A stretch of 64,000 bases of DNA from Conchiformibius kuhniae DSM 17694 (GTDB lineage Bacteria; Pseudomonadota; Gammaproteobacteria; Burkholderiales; Neisseriaceae), in the NCBI RefSeq assembly GCF_000428785.1, contig NZ_AUAP01000011.1, forward strand, positions 1-64,000, written 5' to 3'. The notes under the pieces are model-generated. The model saw only the letters and a list, made by a program, of their open reading frames with translations, was not told the origin of the DNA and made no database searches. The translations under genes were made by a program, and so were the position numbers. Of the stretch, positions 47,801 through 58,090 are shown one piece after another. Positions within the stretch are counted from its first letter, which is position 1. Every line of letters starts with the position of its first letter.

Positions 47801-48844
47801 TTGGGGCAGCTCGGGCAGGTTCAGATTGGACACGGTAAAACCGGTCAAGCCCGCTTTCGGACGCGAACCGCGCCCCGTTGCGCCTTCATCGCGGATTTCG
47901 CCGCCCGCGCCCGTTGCCGCGCCCGCAAACGGGGCGATGGCGGTGGGGTGGTTGTGGGTTTCCACTTTCATGATGATGTGGGTGTCTTCTTGGTGGAAAC
48001 GGTAGTTGCGGTCGGCATCGGGGTAGAAACGTCCGATGTTCGCGCCCTCGATGACGGAAGCGTTGTCTTTGTAGGCGACCACCGTGCCGTGCGGTGCGGC
48101 TTCGTGGGTGTCGCGTATCATGCGGAACAGGGATTTGGGCTGGGCTTCGCCGTCCAAAATAAAATCGGCGTTGAAAATTTTGTGGCGGCAATGTTCGCTG
48201 TTGGCTTGGGCGAACATCATCAGTTCCACATCGGAGGGGTTGCGCTGCAAGGCTTGATAATTTTCCAGCAGATAGTCCATTTCATCGGGCGACAATGCCA
48301 AGCCCAATTCGCGGTTGGCGGTTTCCAGCGCGTTTCTGCCGCCGTTTAAAATGTCCACGGTGGCAAAGGTTTGCGCGGTGGGGTGGGCGAACAGTTGCGT
48401 GGCGGCGGCGAAATCGGGCAGCACGGATTCGGTCATGCGGTCGTGCAGCAGCGCTGCCCATTGTTGTTTTTGCCCGGCGTTCAGGCTGCCTGAAAGGTAA
48501 ACCGCCGTGCCGCGCTCGATGCGTGTGATGCCGTGCAAACCGCAGTTGCGGGCGATGTCGGTGGCTTTGGACGCCCACGGCGAAATCGTGCCGATGCGCG
48601 GGGTGATGAGAAACAAAGTTTTATCCGCAGGCGTGGCGGGCGCGGACACGCTGTCGGCGGCGAGTAGGGCGCGGAGTTTGTCAGCATCGGCGGCGGAAAG
48701 TTCGTTTTCGCATTCCGCAAAATACCAAAATTCGCTGTGCAAGCCGTTTTCAGGCAGCCCGGCGGCGCGGGCTTTTTGCCATAATTTTTCAATGCGGAAC
48801 AGAGAAAGCGCGGGCGCACCGCGCAAAGACAACAAAACAGACAT
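44879..48844 (-). CDS. purL: phosphoribosylformylglycinamidine synthase (large form)
   Basis: PurL converts FGAR to FGAM in purine synthesis. The 1321 residues match the large proteobacterial form: an N-terminal PurS-like domain, two AIRS-type halves with the ATP site (MKVETHNHPTAIAPFAGAATGAGGEIRDEGATGRG) and the second half (YHDRSDGGLFATLAEM), and a C-terminal class I glutaminase domain with the catalytic cysteine in LGVCNGCQMVSN and HGEGRADF. A DUS is embedded in frame at 48480-48494. About 45781-46260 is markedly AT-richer than the rest yet stays in frame. Confidence 0.97.
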   Translation of the reverse strand: MSVLLSLRGAPALSLFRIEKLWQKARAAGLPENGLHSEFWYFAECENELSAADADKLRALLAADSVSAPATPADKTLFLITPRIGTISPWASKATDIARNCGLHGITRIERGTAVYLSGSLNAGQKQQWAALLHDRMTESVLPDFAAATQLFAHPTAQTFATVDILNGGRNALETANRELGLALSPDEMDYLLENYQALQRNPSDVELMMFAQANSEHCRHKIFNADFILDGEAQPKSLFRMIRDTHEAAPHGTVVAYKDNASVIEGANIGRFYPDADRNYRFHQEDTHIIMKVETHNHPTAIAPFAGAATGAGGEIRDEGATGRGSRPKAGLTGFTVSNLNLPELPQPWEQPYGKPEHIASPLDIMIDGPIGGAAFNNEFGRPNLLGYFRTFEAEHEGAVRGYHKPIMIAGGLGNIHAAQTHKHEIPAGALLVQLGGPGMLIGLGGGAASSMDTGSNSADLDFNSVQRGNPEIERRAQEVIDRCWQLGAERNPIVSIHDVGAGGLSNAFPELVNDAGRGAVFQLRDVPLEEHGLSPMQIWCNEAQERYVLAVLPENLDTFRQICERERCPFAVVGTATDDGHLQVRDDLFANNPVDLPLNILLGKPPKTTRRDSRRLPEKREFNAGKYDLRESAYRVLSLPAVAAKHFLITIGDRSVGGMTHRDQMVGAYQTPVADCAVTLMGFDTHRGEAMSMGEKPALALHNAPASGRMAIGEAITNLAATPIGDIGNIKLSANWMAACGVAGEDEKLYRTVAAVSQTCQELGISIPVGKDSLSMKTVWQENGAQKSVTAPLSLIVSAFAPVQDVRKTVTPELKNVADSVLLAVDLGFGKARMGGSALSQVWNDLSGESPDIDADCLKAFYQVIQKLVSEDKLLAYHDRSDGGLFATLAEMSFAGQSGLNVDLGEVLKKYLPIHHPEFKNYADFIEQCNERELSDEFIEGIAANILFNEELGAVIQVERSNLAYVKQVFSQYGLGDVTFEIGTPNPTDPEFNLYSGRYVFCENYPSVQRVWQQTSYQIQKLRDNPACADSEFALIGDEKARLFAKLPFDVKEDIAAPFISAGAKPNIAVLREQGVNGHLEMAAAFTRAGFNAVDVHMSDLMAGRIKLADMQMLAACGGFSYGDVLGAGEGWAKSILFHAKLRDEFAEFFARPDTLTLGVCNGCQMVSNLAEIIPGAAAFPRFRRNESEQFEARLSMVRVPKSHSLILAEMTGAMLPVVVSHGEGRADFAAHGDLAKVDIALQYIDGTGEITQTYPLNPNGSPQGIAGVCSADGRVTIMMPHPERVFRSAQMSWCPDEWQGSELGGWYRLFAGARKALA

Positions 48845-48975
48845 CTGACTACTCGTTAGAAAGTGGGAAGTGGGCGCGATTATACGCCAAAAACGTTTTC
48901 AAGCTGCTTGAACATTGCATTTAATCGCCATTTTGCCTTGCCGACACAGGGCAGAACGGTTAGCATAACCACCGT

Positions 48976-48990
48976 GTATATACTAAAGGA
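48976..48990 (+). promoter_or_regulatory. vapBC operator and ribosome-binding site
   Basis: The palindrome GTATATAC (48976-48983) overlaps a -10-like TATACT and is followed by AAAGGA, 8 bases before the vapB ATG. Palindromes of this type are the usual self-repression sites of VapBC pairs. Upstream, 48845-48960 holds only a degenerate uptake sequence (TTCAAGCTGCTTGAA). Confidence 0.5.
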
Positions 48991-48998
48991 AAACCATC

Positions 48999-49232
48999 AT
49001 GCCGCAAGCCACCTTGTTTAAAAACAACCAAAGCCAAGCCGTGCGCCTGCCTGCCGAAGTACGTTTTGATGCCGAAGTCAAAAAAGTCAATATTCGGGCA
49101 GTGGGACGTGAGCGCGTTTTAAGTCCGGTAGGGCATTCTTGGGACAGTTTTTTTCTGTCCGGCGAAAGTGTTAGTGAAGATTTTATGGCAGAACGCGATG
49201 CGTTTCCGCCATCTGAACGTGAGACTTGGTAA
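48999..49232 (+). CDS. vapB: VapB-type antitoxin
   Basis: A 77-residue antitoxin with an N-terminal AbrB/SpoVT-like DNA-binding fold: MPQATLFKNNQSQAVRLPAEVRFD, then VKKVNIRAVGRERVLSP. The C-terminal half (DSFFLSGESVSEDFMAERDAF) should wrap the toxin. Its stop codon overlaps the toxin start (TAATG), so the two are translationally coupled. This is the standard antitoxin-first order. Confidence 0.9.
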   Translation: MPQATLFKNNQSQAVRLPAEVRFDAEVKKVNIRAVGRERVLSPVGHSWDSFFLSGESVSEDFMAERDAFPPSERETW

Positions 49233-49630
49233 TGTTGAATTATCTTTTGGATACCAACATCGTGATTTATGTGATGAAACGCCGTCCCTTATCGGTGTTG
49301 GACAAATTCAACCGCCACGAAAACCGTTTGTGTGTCAGCAGCATTACGGCGGCGGAACTGTTTTACGGCGCAGAAAAAAGCGCGTTTCCAGACCAAAATC
49401 TGCGCGTGGCGGAAGATTTTTTGTCGCGTTTGCAAGTGTTGCCCTACGGCATGAAAGCAGCAGCGCATTTTGGCAATATTGCCGCCGATTTGTCGCGGCG
49501 CGGCTGCATCATCAGCGAAAACGATATGCACATCGCCGCCCATGCCCGCAGCGAAGGTTTGGTATTGGTCAGCAACAATTTGCGCGAATTTGTGCGGGTG
49601 GACGGTTTGCGGACGGAAAATTGGGTGTAA
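49232..49630 (+). CDS. vapC: VapC-type toxin, PIN-domain ribonuclease
   Basis: A 132-residue PIN-domain endoribonuclease; in homologues it cleaves initiator tRNA or rRNA when not bound by VapB. The acidic active-site residues are in place: D7 in YLLDTNIVIY, E42 in TAAELFYGAEKS, D98 in SENDMHIAAHA, and the C-terminal VSNNLREFVRV. The whole domain is intact, so the pair should be functional. Start at the ATG at 49232, overlapping vapB. Confidence 0.93.
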   Translation: MLNYLLDTNIVIYVMKRRPLSVLDKFNRHENRLCVSSITAAELFYGAEKSAFPDQNLRVAEDFLSRLQVLPYGMKAAAHFGNIAADLSRRGCIISENDMHIAAHARSEGLVLVSNNLREFVRVDGLRTENWV

Positions 49631-49693
49631 AAACCCTAACAGCCCCGCTTCGGCTATAATCACAACAAACGACAACACACAAGGAATCCCACC

Positions 49694-51760
49694 ATGTCTG
49701 CCGCCGATACCCCCGATTTACTCTGCCGCGAAGCCGGTTTGTTGGCTTTCAACCGCCGCGTACTCGCCCAAGCCGAAGACCCGAACGTTCCGCTTTTGGA
49801 ACGGCTGCGTTTTTTGTGCATTGTTTCGTCCAATCTCGATGAATTTTTTGAAGTGCGCGTGGCGTATCTGAAACGCGAACTGCGCCAACGTCCCGATGTG
49901 CTGCTGGATTGCGGACAAACGCCCGCCGAAACCCTTGCCCGCGTGTGCGAACAAGCCCGCGATTTAATCCGCGAACAATACCGCCTGTTCAACGAAGTGC
50001 TGATTCCCGAATTGGAACGCGAAAACATCGTTTTCCTGCGCCGCAGCGACTGGACGGCGGCGCAACGCCGTTGGGTGGAACATTATTTCAACCGCGAATT
50101 GTTGCCGGTGCTCACGCCCATCGGTTTGGACGTGGCGCACCCTTTTCCGCGTCCGCTCAACAAATCCTTGAATTTCGTGGTGGAATTGGAAGGCAAAGAC
50201 GCTTTCGGACGCGCTTCCGACAAAGCCATCGTGCAAGCCCCGCGCATTTTGCCGCGCATCGTCAGGCTGCCTGAACATTTAAGCGGCGGCGCAGACGTAT
50301 TCGTATTTTTGTCGTCCGTGTTGCACGAATTTGTGCATAAACTTTTTCCGGGCATGAAAGTCAAAGGTTGCCACCAATTCCGTCTCACCCGCGACAGCGC
50401 CTTGATGGTGGACGAAGACGATTTGAGCAATCTGCGTACCGCCATTCAAAACGAATTGCACGACCGCGACTATGGAGACGGCGTGCGTTTGGAAGTGGCG
50501 CAATCTTGTCCCGAAACCATCAGCAATTTTTTGCTGGAGCAATTCCGTTTGAATCGTGCCGCGCTTTACCGCGTGAACGGCCCCGTCAATCTGGTGCGCC
50601 TGAACGCCGTTCCCGATATGGTGGAACGCCCCGAACTGAAATTTCCGCCGTTTGTGCCGCAACTTGCGCCCGAATGGCATAAAAATACCGATTTGTTCCA
50701 ACACATTGCCCGCGAAGACGTGTTGCTGCACCACCCCTACCAATCGTTTGAACCGATTGTCCGTTTTATCCGCGATGCCGCACACGACCCCGATGTGGTG
50801 GCCATCAAAATGACGATTTACCGCACCGGCACGCATTCGGAATTGGCAAAGGCCTTGATGGCGGCGGCGCGCGCGGGCAAACAAGTTACCGTGGTGGTGG
50901 AACTGATGGCGCGTTTTGACGAAGCCAATAATGTCGGTTGGGCGGAACGTTTGGAAGAAGCGGGCGCACACGTGGTTTACGGCGTTTACGGCTACAAAGT
51001 CCACGCGAAAATGGCGTTGGTGGTGCGCCGCGAAGACGGCAAACTCAAGCAATACGCGCATTTGGGTACGGGCAATTATCATCAGGGCACGTCCAAAATT
51101 TATACCGATTTCGGTTTGCTGACCGCCGATGCGGACATCACCCGCGATGTGAACGCTTTGTTTATGGAAATCACAGGTTTGGGTCAGGCCACGCGCTTGA
51201 AAACGCTGTATCAAAGCCCGTTTACCCTGCACAAGCGCGTGTTGGACGGCATTGACGGCGAAATCGCCCACGCGCAAGCGGGCAAACCCGCCAAAATCAT
51301 CGCCAAAATGAATTCGCTGGTTGAACCGCAGGTGATTCAGGCTTTGTATCGCGCCAGCGCGGCGGGCGTGGACATTGATTTGATTGTGCGCGGTACTTGC
51401 GCTTTGCGTCCGCAAGTGGCTGGACTGTCTGAAAACATCCGCGTGCGCTCGATTATCGGGCGTTTGCTGGAACATTCGCGCGTGTATTATTTTTTGAACG
51501 GCGGTAAGGAAGACGTGTTGATTTCCAGCGCGGACTGGATGGGACGCAATTTTTTCAGCCGCATTGAAACCGCCACGCCCGTGCGCGACCCTGCGCTCAA
51601 AGCCCGCGTGATGGGCGAGGGTTTGCATTTGGCGTTGGCGGACAATGTGAAAGCGTGGCAGATGGACGGGGACGGCAACTACCGCCGCATCGCGCCCGCC
51701 GATGGGGAGCAGGCACAGGGTTTGCAGGAAACGCTGTTGCGGGAATTCGGGTGTTTGTGA
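49694..51760 (+). CDS. ppk: polyphosphate kinase
   Basis: Ppk makes inorganic polyphosphate from ATP. The 688 residues fit PPK1: N-terminal LCREAGLLAFNRRVLAQAEDP and RFLCIVSSNLDEFFEVRVA, the first phospholipase-D-like half with HPYQSFEPIVRFIRDAAHDPDVVAIKMTIYRTG, the phosphorylated-histidine motif YKVHAKMALVVRREDG, and YHQGTSKIYTDFGLLTAD. SSADWMGRNFFSRIE lies near the C-terminus. An internal DUS core is at 50264-50275. Confidence 0.97.
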   Translation: MSAADTPDLLCREAGLLAFNRRVLAQAEDPNVPLLERLRFLCIVSSNLDEFFEVRVAYLKRELRQRPDVLLDCGQTPAETLARVCEQARDLIREQYRLFNEVLIPELERENIVFLRRSDWTAAQRRWVEHYFNRELLPVLTPIGLDVAHPFPRPLNKSLNFVVELEGKDAFGRASDKAIVQAPRILPRIVRLPEHLSGGADVFVFLSSVLHEFVHKLFPGMKVKGCHQFRLTRDSALMVDEDDLSNLRTAIQNELHDRDYGDGVRLEVAQSCPETISNFLLEQFRLNRAALYRVNGPVNLVRLNAVPDMVERPELKFPPFVPQLAPEWHKNTDLFQHIAREDVLLHHPYQSFEPIVRFIRDAAHDPDVVAIKMTIYRTGTHSELAKALMAAARAGKQVTVVVELMARFDEANNVGWAERLEEAGAHVVYGVYGYKVHAKMALVVRREDGKLKQYAHLGTGNYHQGTSKIYTDFGLLTADADITRDVNALFMEITGLGQATRLKTLYQSPFTLHKRVLDGIDGEIAHAQAGKPAKIIAKMNSLVEPQVIQALYRASAAGVDIDLIVRGTCALRPQVAGLSENIRVRSIIGRLLEHSRVYYFLNGGKEDVLISSADWMGRNFFSRIETATPVRDPALKARVMGEGLHLALADNVKAWQMDGDGNYRRIAPADGEQAQGLQETLLREFGCL

Positions 51761-51765
51761 AAGTG

Positions 51766-51780
51766 TTCAGGCAGCCTGAA
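51766..51780. repeat. DNA uptake sequence
   Basis: TTCAGGCAGCCTGAA, 6 bases after the ppk stop codon. Confidence 0.9.
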
Positions 51781-51793
51781 AGCCGCTCCGTGT

Positions 51794-51901
51794 CCGTCAT
51801 TCCCGCGAATGCGGGAATCCAAATTGGATTTTCACAAATCTTTGTTTTATCGGAATTTGCGTTTGTGCGGACTTGGATTCCCGCCTGCGCGGGAATGACG
51901 G
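51794..51901. repeat. dRS3 pair without element ends
   Basis: Two 20-base dRS3 repeats, ATTCCCGCGAATGCGGGAAT (51799-51818) and ATTCCCGCCTGCGCGGGAAT (51877-51896), joined by CCGTCATTCCC / GGGAATGACGG inverted arms. The terminal repeats of the larger elements are missing. In meningococcus, dRS3 repeats are phage-integration targets. Confidence 0.8.
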
Positions 51902-51909
51902 CGGGATTT

Positions 51910-51924
51910 TTCAGGCAGCCTGAA
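51910..51924. repeat. DNA uptake sequence
   Basis: TTCAGGCAGCCTGAA between the dRS3 pair and the membrane-protein gene. Confidence 0.9.
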
Positions 51925-51940
51925 AAAAGGGCAAGGCGGT

Positions 51941-52612
51941 TTACGGTTTATCCGCCTGCTTTTCGCGCAAAGCTCGATATTTTCGGGCAAGTTTTTTATT
52001 TTCATAACGGTTTTGCCGCCAAAATCCCGCCGCCGATTTGACAAAACACACCGTTGCCAGCAGCGTGAAAACCAGTATTGCAGCAGGAAACCACCAAGAA
52101 CGGCGCAGACAGCTTGCTATCTCTTCCGGCGTGGCGTGAAGCGCGTATTCGCTGCCGCTTTTGCTTTGGACGAAACGTCCGGAAACCATCAAGCCCCTGA
52201 TTTCGTAAATGCCCCAAGAAAAACGTTTGTTGTGAACCATGAATCCGTAAGAAGCCTCTACCGGCACAAAATGCGCACCGGTGGCGGTAAATGTCGGGTT
52301 CGCACGGATACTTTCATGTATGTAGATATCGTCCGTTGTTCTTAAACCAGCTTTGTGAATAATCCCTTGATGCGAAAACTGTAATATTTTGCCGCCCCGA
52401 TGGCCGGGCGTTAAGCGGTATTCGGTATTGTCGGCAAGGGAAACCGTTTTGGCGGGAACGCAGCATAAAAACGGCTGGTGGGCTAATGACATAATTCCAA
52501 GCAGTATCAGGCACAGAACGGAAACAAGCCAAACGAAAAGATGAATGCCTGCCGAATAGCGCGCTACCGGTCGGCGCAAATAACGGCATAGGCTTTTCAT
52601 GTCTTGAAACAT
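51941..52612 (-). CDS. hypothetical two-span membrane protein
   Basis: A 223-residue protein not recognised. One membrane span lies near residues 23-45 (HLFVWLVSVLCLILLGIMSL) and another near 183-203 (WFPAAILVFTLLATVCF). The ~135-residue region between them would face the periplasm. It includes DNTEYRLTPGHRGGKILQFSH and YGFMVHNKRFSWGIYEIRG. The C-terminus is strongly basic (NKKLARKYRALREKQADK). The ATG at 52612 was chosen because AAGGAT lies upstream; ATGs at 52657 and 52600 are possible. The region is AT-richer than its neighbours. Confidence 0.6.
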   Translation of the reverse strand: MFQDMKSLCRYLRRPVARYSAGIHLFVWLVSVLCLILLGIMSLAHQPFLCCVPAKTVSLADNTEYRLTPGHRGGKILQFSHQGIIHKAGLRTTDDIYIHESIRANPTFTATGAHFVPVEASYGFMVHNKRFSWGIYEIRGLMVSGRFVQSKSGSEYALHATPEEIASCLRRSWWFPAAILVFTLLATVCFVKSAAGFWRQNRYENKKLARKYRALREKQADKP

Positions 52613-52703
52613 AGATGATTGTTTATCCTTTTGAAAAACAATATTTTGACGCGGCATAAAGCCGCATTCAAGCAAAAAGCTGACTGAAACGGGAAAAACC
52701 GTT

Positions 52704-52718
52704 TTCAGGCAGCCTGAA
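52704..52718. repeat. DNA uptake sequence
   Basis: TTCAGGCAGCCTGAA upstream of the membrane-protein gene, in the divergent intergenic region before the nitroreductase. Confidence 0.9.
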
Positions 52719-52817
52719 ATGTCGCGGCGGCTTCCTTTGCGGGCATGATTTTTCCCTTTCCAACGGGCAGGATTAAGGCTACACTTGCGCCCGTTTTTGC
52801 ACACACAGATTTCACAA

Positions 52818-53363
52818 ATGGATACTTTGGAGCTTCTCACCACCCGCCGTTCCACCAAAACGCTGACCGCGCCCGCGCCCGATGAATTGCAGTGGGACAC
52901 GATTTTGCAGGCAGCCACGCAGGTTCCCGACCACGGGCATCTCACGCCTTGGCGTTTTGTGGTGATACACAGCGCGGCGGGCATGGCGCGTTTTCAGCAG
53001 ATTTTGCACGACACCGCCGTGCAGTCGCCGTTTGGCGAAGAAGTGGTGGCGAAAGCGGAGCGGGTCGGCAAAATGGGCCCGAATGTAGCGGCGGTGATTT
53101 ACAGCCCGAAAGCGGGCAAGCCGGAATGGGAGCAGAATTTGAGCGCGGGTTGCGCCGCGTATGCGCTTCAGCTTGCCGCCAAAGCGCAGGGCTTTGACAG
53201 CGTGTGGATTTCGGGAATGTGGGTGCATTCGCCCCTGTTGCGGCAGGCGTTTGCTTGCACCGACAAGGAAAAAATCATTGGGCTGATGATGGTCGGCACT
53301 TCGCCCGTTGTGATTGACCAAGCGAAAAACACCGATACGGCGCAGTTTGCCGAGTTTTGGTAG
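52818..53363 (+). CDS. nitroreductase family flavoprotein (YdjA-like)
   Basis: A 181-residue FMN-dependent oxidoreductase close to the minimal nitroreductase YdjA of E. coli. It shows the FMN contacts LLTTRRSTKTLTAPAP, AATQVPDHGHLTPWRFVVI, SAGCAAYALQLAAKAQGFDSVWISG, and the C-terminal IGLMMVGTSP. The compact size lacks the inserted helices of larger nitroreductases, as in YdjA. The ATG at 52818 (MDTLELLTTRRS) is used. Confidence 0.92.
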   Translation: MDTLELLTTRRSTKTLTAPAPDELQWDTILQAATQVPDHGHLTPWRFVVIHSAAGMARFQQILHDTAVQSPFGEEVVAKAERVGKMGPNVAAVIYSPKAGKPEWEQNLSAGCAAYALQLAAKAQGFDSVWISGMWVHSPLLRQAFACTDKEKIIGLMMVGTSPVVIDQAKNTDTAQFAEFW

Positions 53364-53367
53364 GCAA

Positions 53368-53395
53368 AACGGCACGGTGTGTTTGCCGTGCCGTT
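53368..53395 (+). terminator. hairpin after the nitroreductase gene
   Basis: AACGGCACGG pairs perfectly with CCGTGCCGTT around an 8-base loop, 5 bases after the stop codon. No U-run follows; the stem runs directly into the repeat element. Confidence 0.5.
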
Positions 53396-53592
53396 GGGTG
53401 TGTCATCAATCGACTGAAAAACCCCGTGCCGTCATGCCCGCGTGGGCGGGAATCCAAAATAAATTGAACAAGCCTTGATGAAACATGGTTGGCAGTTCAT
53501 CGGGCGGTGGCTTCCTGCACTCGCGGGCATGACGGTGTGTTTTTATATCAAACTGATTTTCAATGTAAAAGTTTAAATGATGACACGCCTTA
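53394..53592. mobile_element. small non-coding inverted-terminal-repeat element, copy D (reversed)
   Basis: The left end is GGGTGTGTCATCAATCGA and the right end TTTAAATGATGACACGCCTTA, so this copy is inverted relative to copies A-C. Inner diverged dRS3-like arms include GCCGTCATGCCCGC and GCGGGCATGACGG. Its last three bases, read on the minus strand, are the TAA stop codon of mscL. Confidence 0.8.
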
Positions 53593-54054
53593 GGCTTGTT
53601 TTTTCGCCAGTGCGTCGCGGATTTCGCGCAGCAGCAGCACTTCTTCGCTGGTCGGCGGCGGTGCTTCTTCGGCGGCGGCTTCTTCGGCGTTTTTCAGGGC
53701 GGCGTCTTTGAGCTTGTTAATCAGCTTGACCACAAAGAAAATCGCGGTGGCGACAATCAAAAAGCTGACCACGGTGTTCATAAACAAACCGATGTTCAGC
53801 GTTACCGCGCCGCCGGCTTTGGCGGCTGCCAAAGTTGCGTAGCCGTCTGCGGGCGGATTGGCGCCGTCTTTGAGGGTGATGAACAGGTTGGAAAAGTCCA
53901 CGCCGCCCAAAATCAGACCGATGGGGGGCATAATCACATCGTCCACCAAGGATTTGACGATGTTGGAAAAGGATGCGCCCACCACCATGCCCACCGCCAA
54001 ATCAATCACGTTGCCGCGCAGGATAAACGATTTAAATTCTTCTTTAATCGACAT
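53590..54054 (-). CDS. mscL: large-conductance mechanosensitive channel
   Basis: MscL is an emergency release valve in the inner membrane. The 154-residue protein has the conserved MSIKEEFKSFILRGNVIDLAVGMVVGASFSNIVKSLVDDVIMPPIG, the second span FMNTVVSFLIVATAIFFVVKLINKL, and an acidic C-terminal bundle (EEAAAEEAPPPTSEEVLLLREIRDAL). The TAA stop is supplied by the end of the adjacent repeat element. The ATG at 54054 fits family starts. Confidence 0.97.
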   Translation of the reverse strand: MSIKEEFKSFILRGNVIDLAVGMVVGASFSNIVKSLVDDVIMPPIGLILGGVDFSNLFITLKDGANPPADGYATLAAAKAGGAVTLNIGLFMNTVVSFLIVATAIFFVVKLINKLKDAALKNAEEAAAEEAPPPTSEEVLLLREIRDALAKKQA

Positions 54055-54082
54055 TGTTTGTTGTCCGTACAAAAGGAAAAAG

Positions 54083-54142
54083 ATACCGTTCGGCGCAAGC
54101 GCCCGCCAAGCGGTGCAGTTGCGCCGGACGGCGTGTCGGTAT
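54083..54142 (-). terminator. candidate terminator of the HU gene
   Basis: On the minus strand ATACCG ... GGCGCAA pairs with TTGCGCC ... CGGTAT as a two-part stem, followed by CTTTTTCC. It starts 3 bases after the HU stop codon. Confidence 0.55.
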
Positions 54143-54144
54143 GA

Positions 54145-54453
54145 TTATTTTTTTGATGATTTTTTGGCGGGTTTGGCTGCCGGCACAAGGGCGTCTTTCA
54201 AGGTTTTTCCGGGCTTGAATTTTGGCACGCGTGCGGCGGGAATGGTAATCGGCTCTTTGGTTTTGGGGTTCAGACCTTGTCGTTCGGCGCGTTCTGCCAC
54301 GCTGAACGAACCAAAGCCCACCAGTGTAATCATGTCGCCTTTTTGCAAGGTGTCTTTGACCACGTTGGTAAACGCGTCCAAGGCTTTGCCCGCATCGGCT
54401 TTGCTCAAGCCCGATTCTTGGGCGATGGCGTCAATCAGTTCTGATTTGTTCAT
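54145..54453 (-). CDS. hupB: HU-type nucleoid protein
   Basis: HU bends and compacts DNA as a dimer. The 102-residue protein starts MNKSELIDAIAQESGLSKADAGKALDAF. It carries GFGSFSVAERAERQGLNPKTKEPITIPAARVPKFKPGKTLKDAL, the beta-arm region. A short Lys/Ala-rich tail (AAKPAKKSSKK) extends beyond the usual ~90 residues. It follows lon on the same strand, an arrangement common in proteobacteria. Confidence 0.95.
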   Translation of the reverse strand: MNKSELIDAIAQESGLSKADAGKALDAFTNVVKDTLQKGDMITLVGFGSFSVAERAERQGLNPKTKEPITIPAARVPKFKPGKTLKDALVPAAKPAKKSSKK

Positions 54454-54619
54454 AATGTTTTCCCTTTCTGTTTGGGTAAAATGGGTGGAGGATGTTTGCG
54501 GTTTGCGCGGGTGTTGCGGCACGCGGCGCGTCCGTCAAACGGGTGCGTCAAGCGCAACGGCACATGATGCGGCCGTTTCGCTTTATATCAAGCGGGAAAA
54601 AGCCGTGTCAAGCACTATC

Positions 54620-54657
54620 ACGGGGCGGTGCGGCATTTTTTGACCGCACCGCCCCGT
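54620..54657. terminator. 14-bp hairpin between lon and the HU gene
   Basis: ACGGGGCGGTGCGG pairs perfectly with CCGCACCGCCCCGT around a CATTTTTTGA loop, 12 bases after the lon stop codon. No U-run follows the stem, so it may stabilise the lon mRNA end or terminate through Rho. Confidence 0.6.
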
Positions 54658-54669
54658 TTACAACACAAA

Positions 54670-57090
<2,421 letters not shown>

Positions 57091-57216
57091 GAAAACAGTC
57101 TCGCGGAAAAAACAGAAAGGGCAAATGGGGGCGGAAAACGCGATTTCAAGAGACAACGGCACGCCCGTTTGCATGCCGTCCGTTTCCGCCTGACGGCAAG
57201 ACGGACGGACGCGGTT

Positions 57217-57331
57217 GGGGGGTGTCATCAAGTGCTTCAAAAGGTCTTTGCACCGTCATTCGCGGGAATGACGGTGTTTTGCATCATGATGGTTTTTCAG
57301 TGTGAAATTGAAATAATAATGACGCGTCCTA
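57217..57331. mobile_element. small inverted-terminal-repeat element, copy E (short)
   Basis: The left end is GGGGTGTCATCAAG and the right end AATAATGACGCGTCCTA. At about 115 bases it is reduced to ends plus one CCGTCATTCGCGGGAATGACGG core. The terminal CTA, on the minus strand, is the TAG stop codon of the ABC ATPase gene. Confidence 0.7.
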
Positions 57332-58075
57332 CAGGGCGATGCGGCTTAAAAACGCACGGGTGCGCTCGTGTTTGGGTTCGCGGAACAAATCATCGGGAAA
57401 GCCTTTTTCCACGATTTTGCCTTCGTCCATCACCACCACCACATCGGCAACGTCCAAAGCAAATTGGATTTCGTGGGTAACCACCAGCATGGTGCGTCCT
57501 TCGTTTGCCAAGTCTTTCATGGTTTTGAGTACGTCTTGCACCAATTCGGGGTCGAGGGCGGAGGTGGGTTCGTCAAACAGCATCAGCTCGGGCTGTAGGG
57601 CAAGGGCGCGGGCGATGCCGACACGCTGTTGTTGTCCGCCGGAAAGCTGTTCGGGATAGAGCGAGGCTTTGTCTGCCAAGCCGACTTTTTCCAGCAGCTC
57701 CGATGCCTGCAAACGGGCTTCTACGGGCGATTTGCCCTGTACTTGCACGGGCGCTTCCATCACGTTTTCCAAAGCGGTTTTGTGCGGAAACAGGTTGTAT
57801 TGCTGAAACACCATGCCCGAGCGGCGGCGCAGTGCCAAAATTTGGTTTTGGTCGGGCATGCGGGCGAAATCCACCAGCAGGGGCGGCGGGGCTTCAAATT
57901 CGATGCTGCCCTGTTCGGGTACTTCCAAGGCGTTCAGGCAGCGCAGGAAGGTGGTTTTGCCCGAGCCGGAAGGCCCCAAAATCACCACCACTTGTCCTTT
58001 GATGATGTCCAAGTCGATGCCGTCCAAAATGGTGTCGAAGCCGAAGCGTTTGTGAATGTTTCTGATTTTAATCAT
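57329..58075 (-). CDS. polar amino-acid ABC transporter, ATP-binding protein
   Basis: A 248-residue ATPase of the GlnQ/TcyC class. Walker A is LGPSGSGKTTFLRC, the signature LSGGQQQRVGIARAL, Walker B LMLFDEPTSALDPELV, and the switch His lies in VVTHEIQFA. Order on the minus strand is binding protein, permease, ATPase. The binding protein resembles cystine/cysteine and glutamine types. The 3' end is capped by the repeat element's TAG. Confidence 0.95.
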   Translation of the reverse strand: MIKIRNIHKRFGFDTILDGIDLDIIKGQVVVILGPSGSGKTTFLRCLNALEVPEQGSIEFEAPPPLLVDFARMPDQNQILALRRRSGMVFQQYNLFPHKTALENVMEAPVQVQGKSPVEARLQASELLEKVGLADKASLYPEQLSGGQQQRVGIARALALQPELMLFDEPTSALDPELVQDVLKTMKDLANEGRTMLVVTHEIQFALDVADVVVVMDEGKIVEKGFPDDLFREPKHERTRAFLSRIAL

Positions 58076-58090
58076 GTGCTTTTCCCTGTA

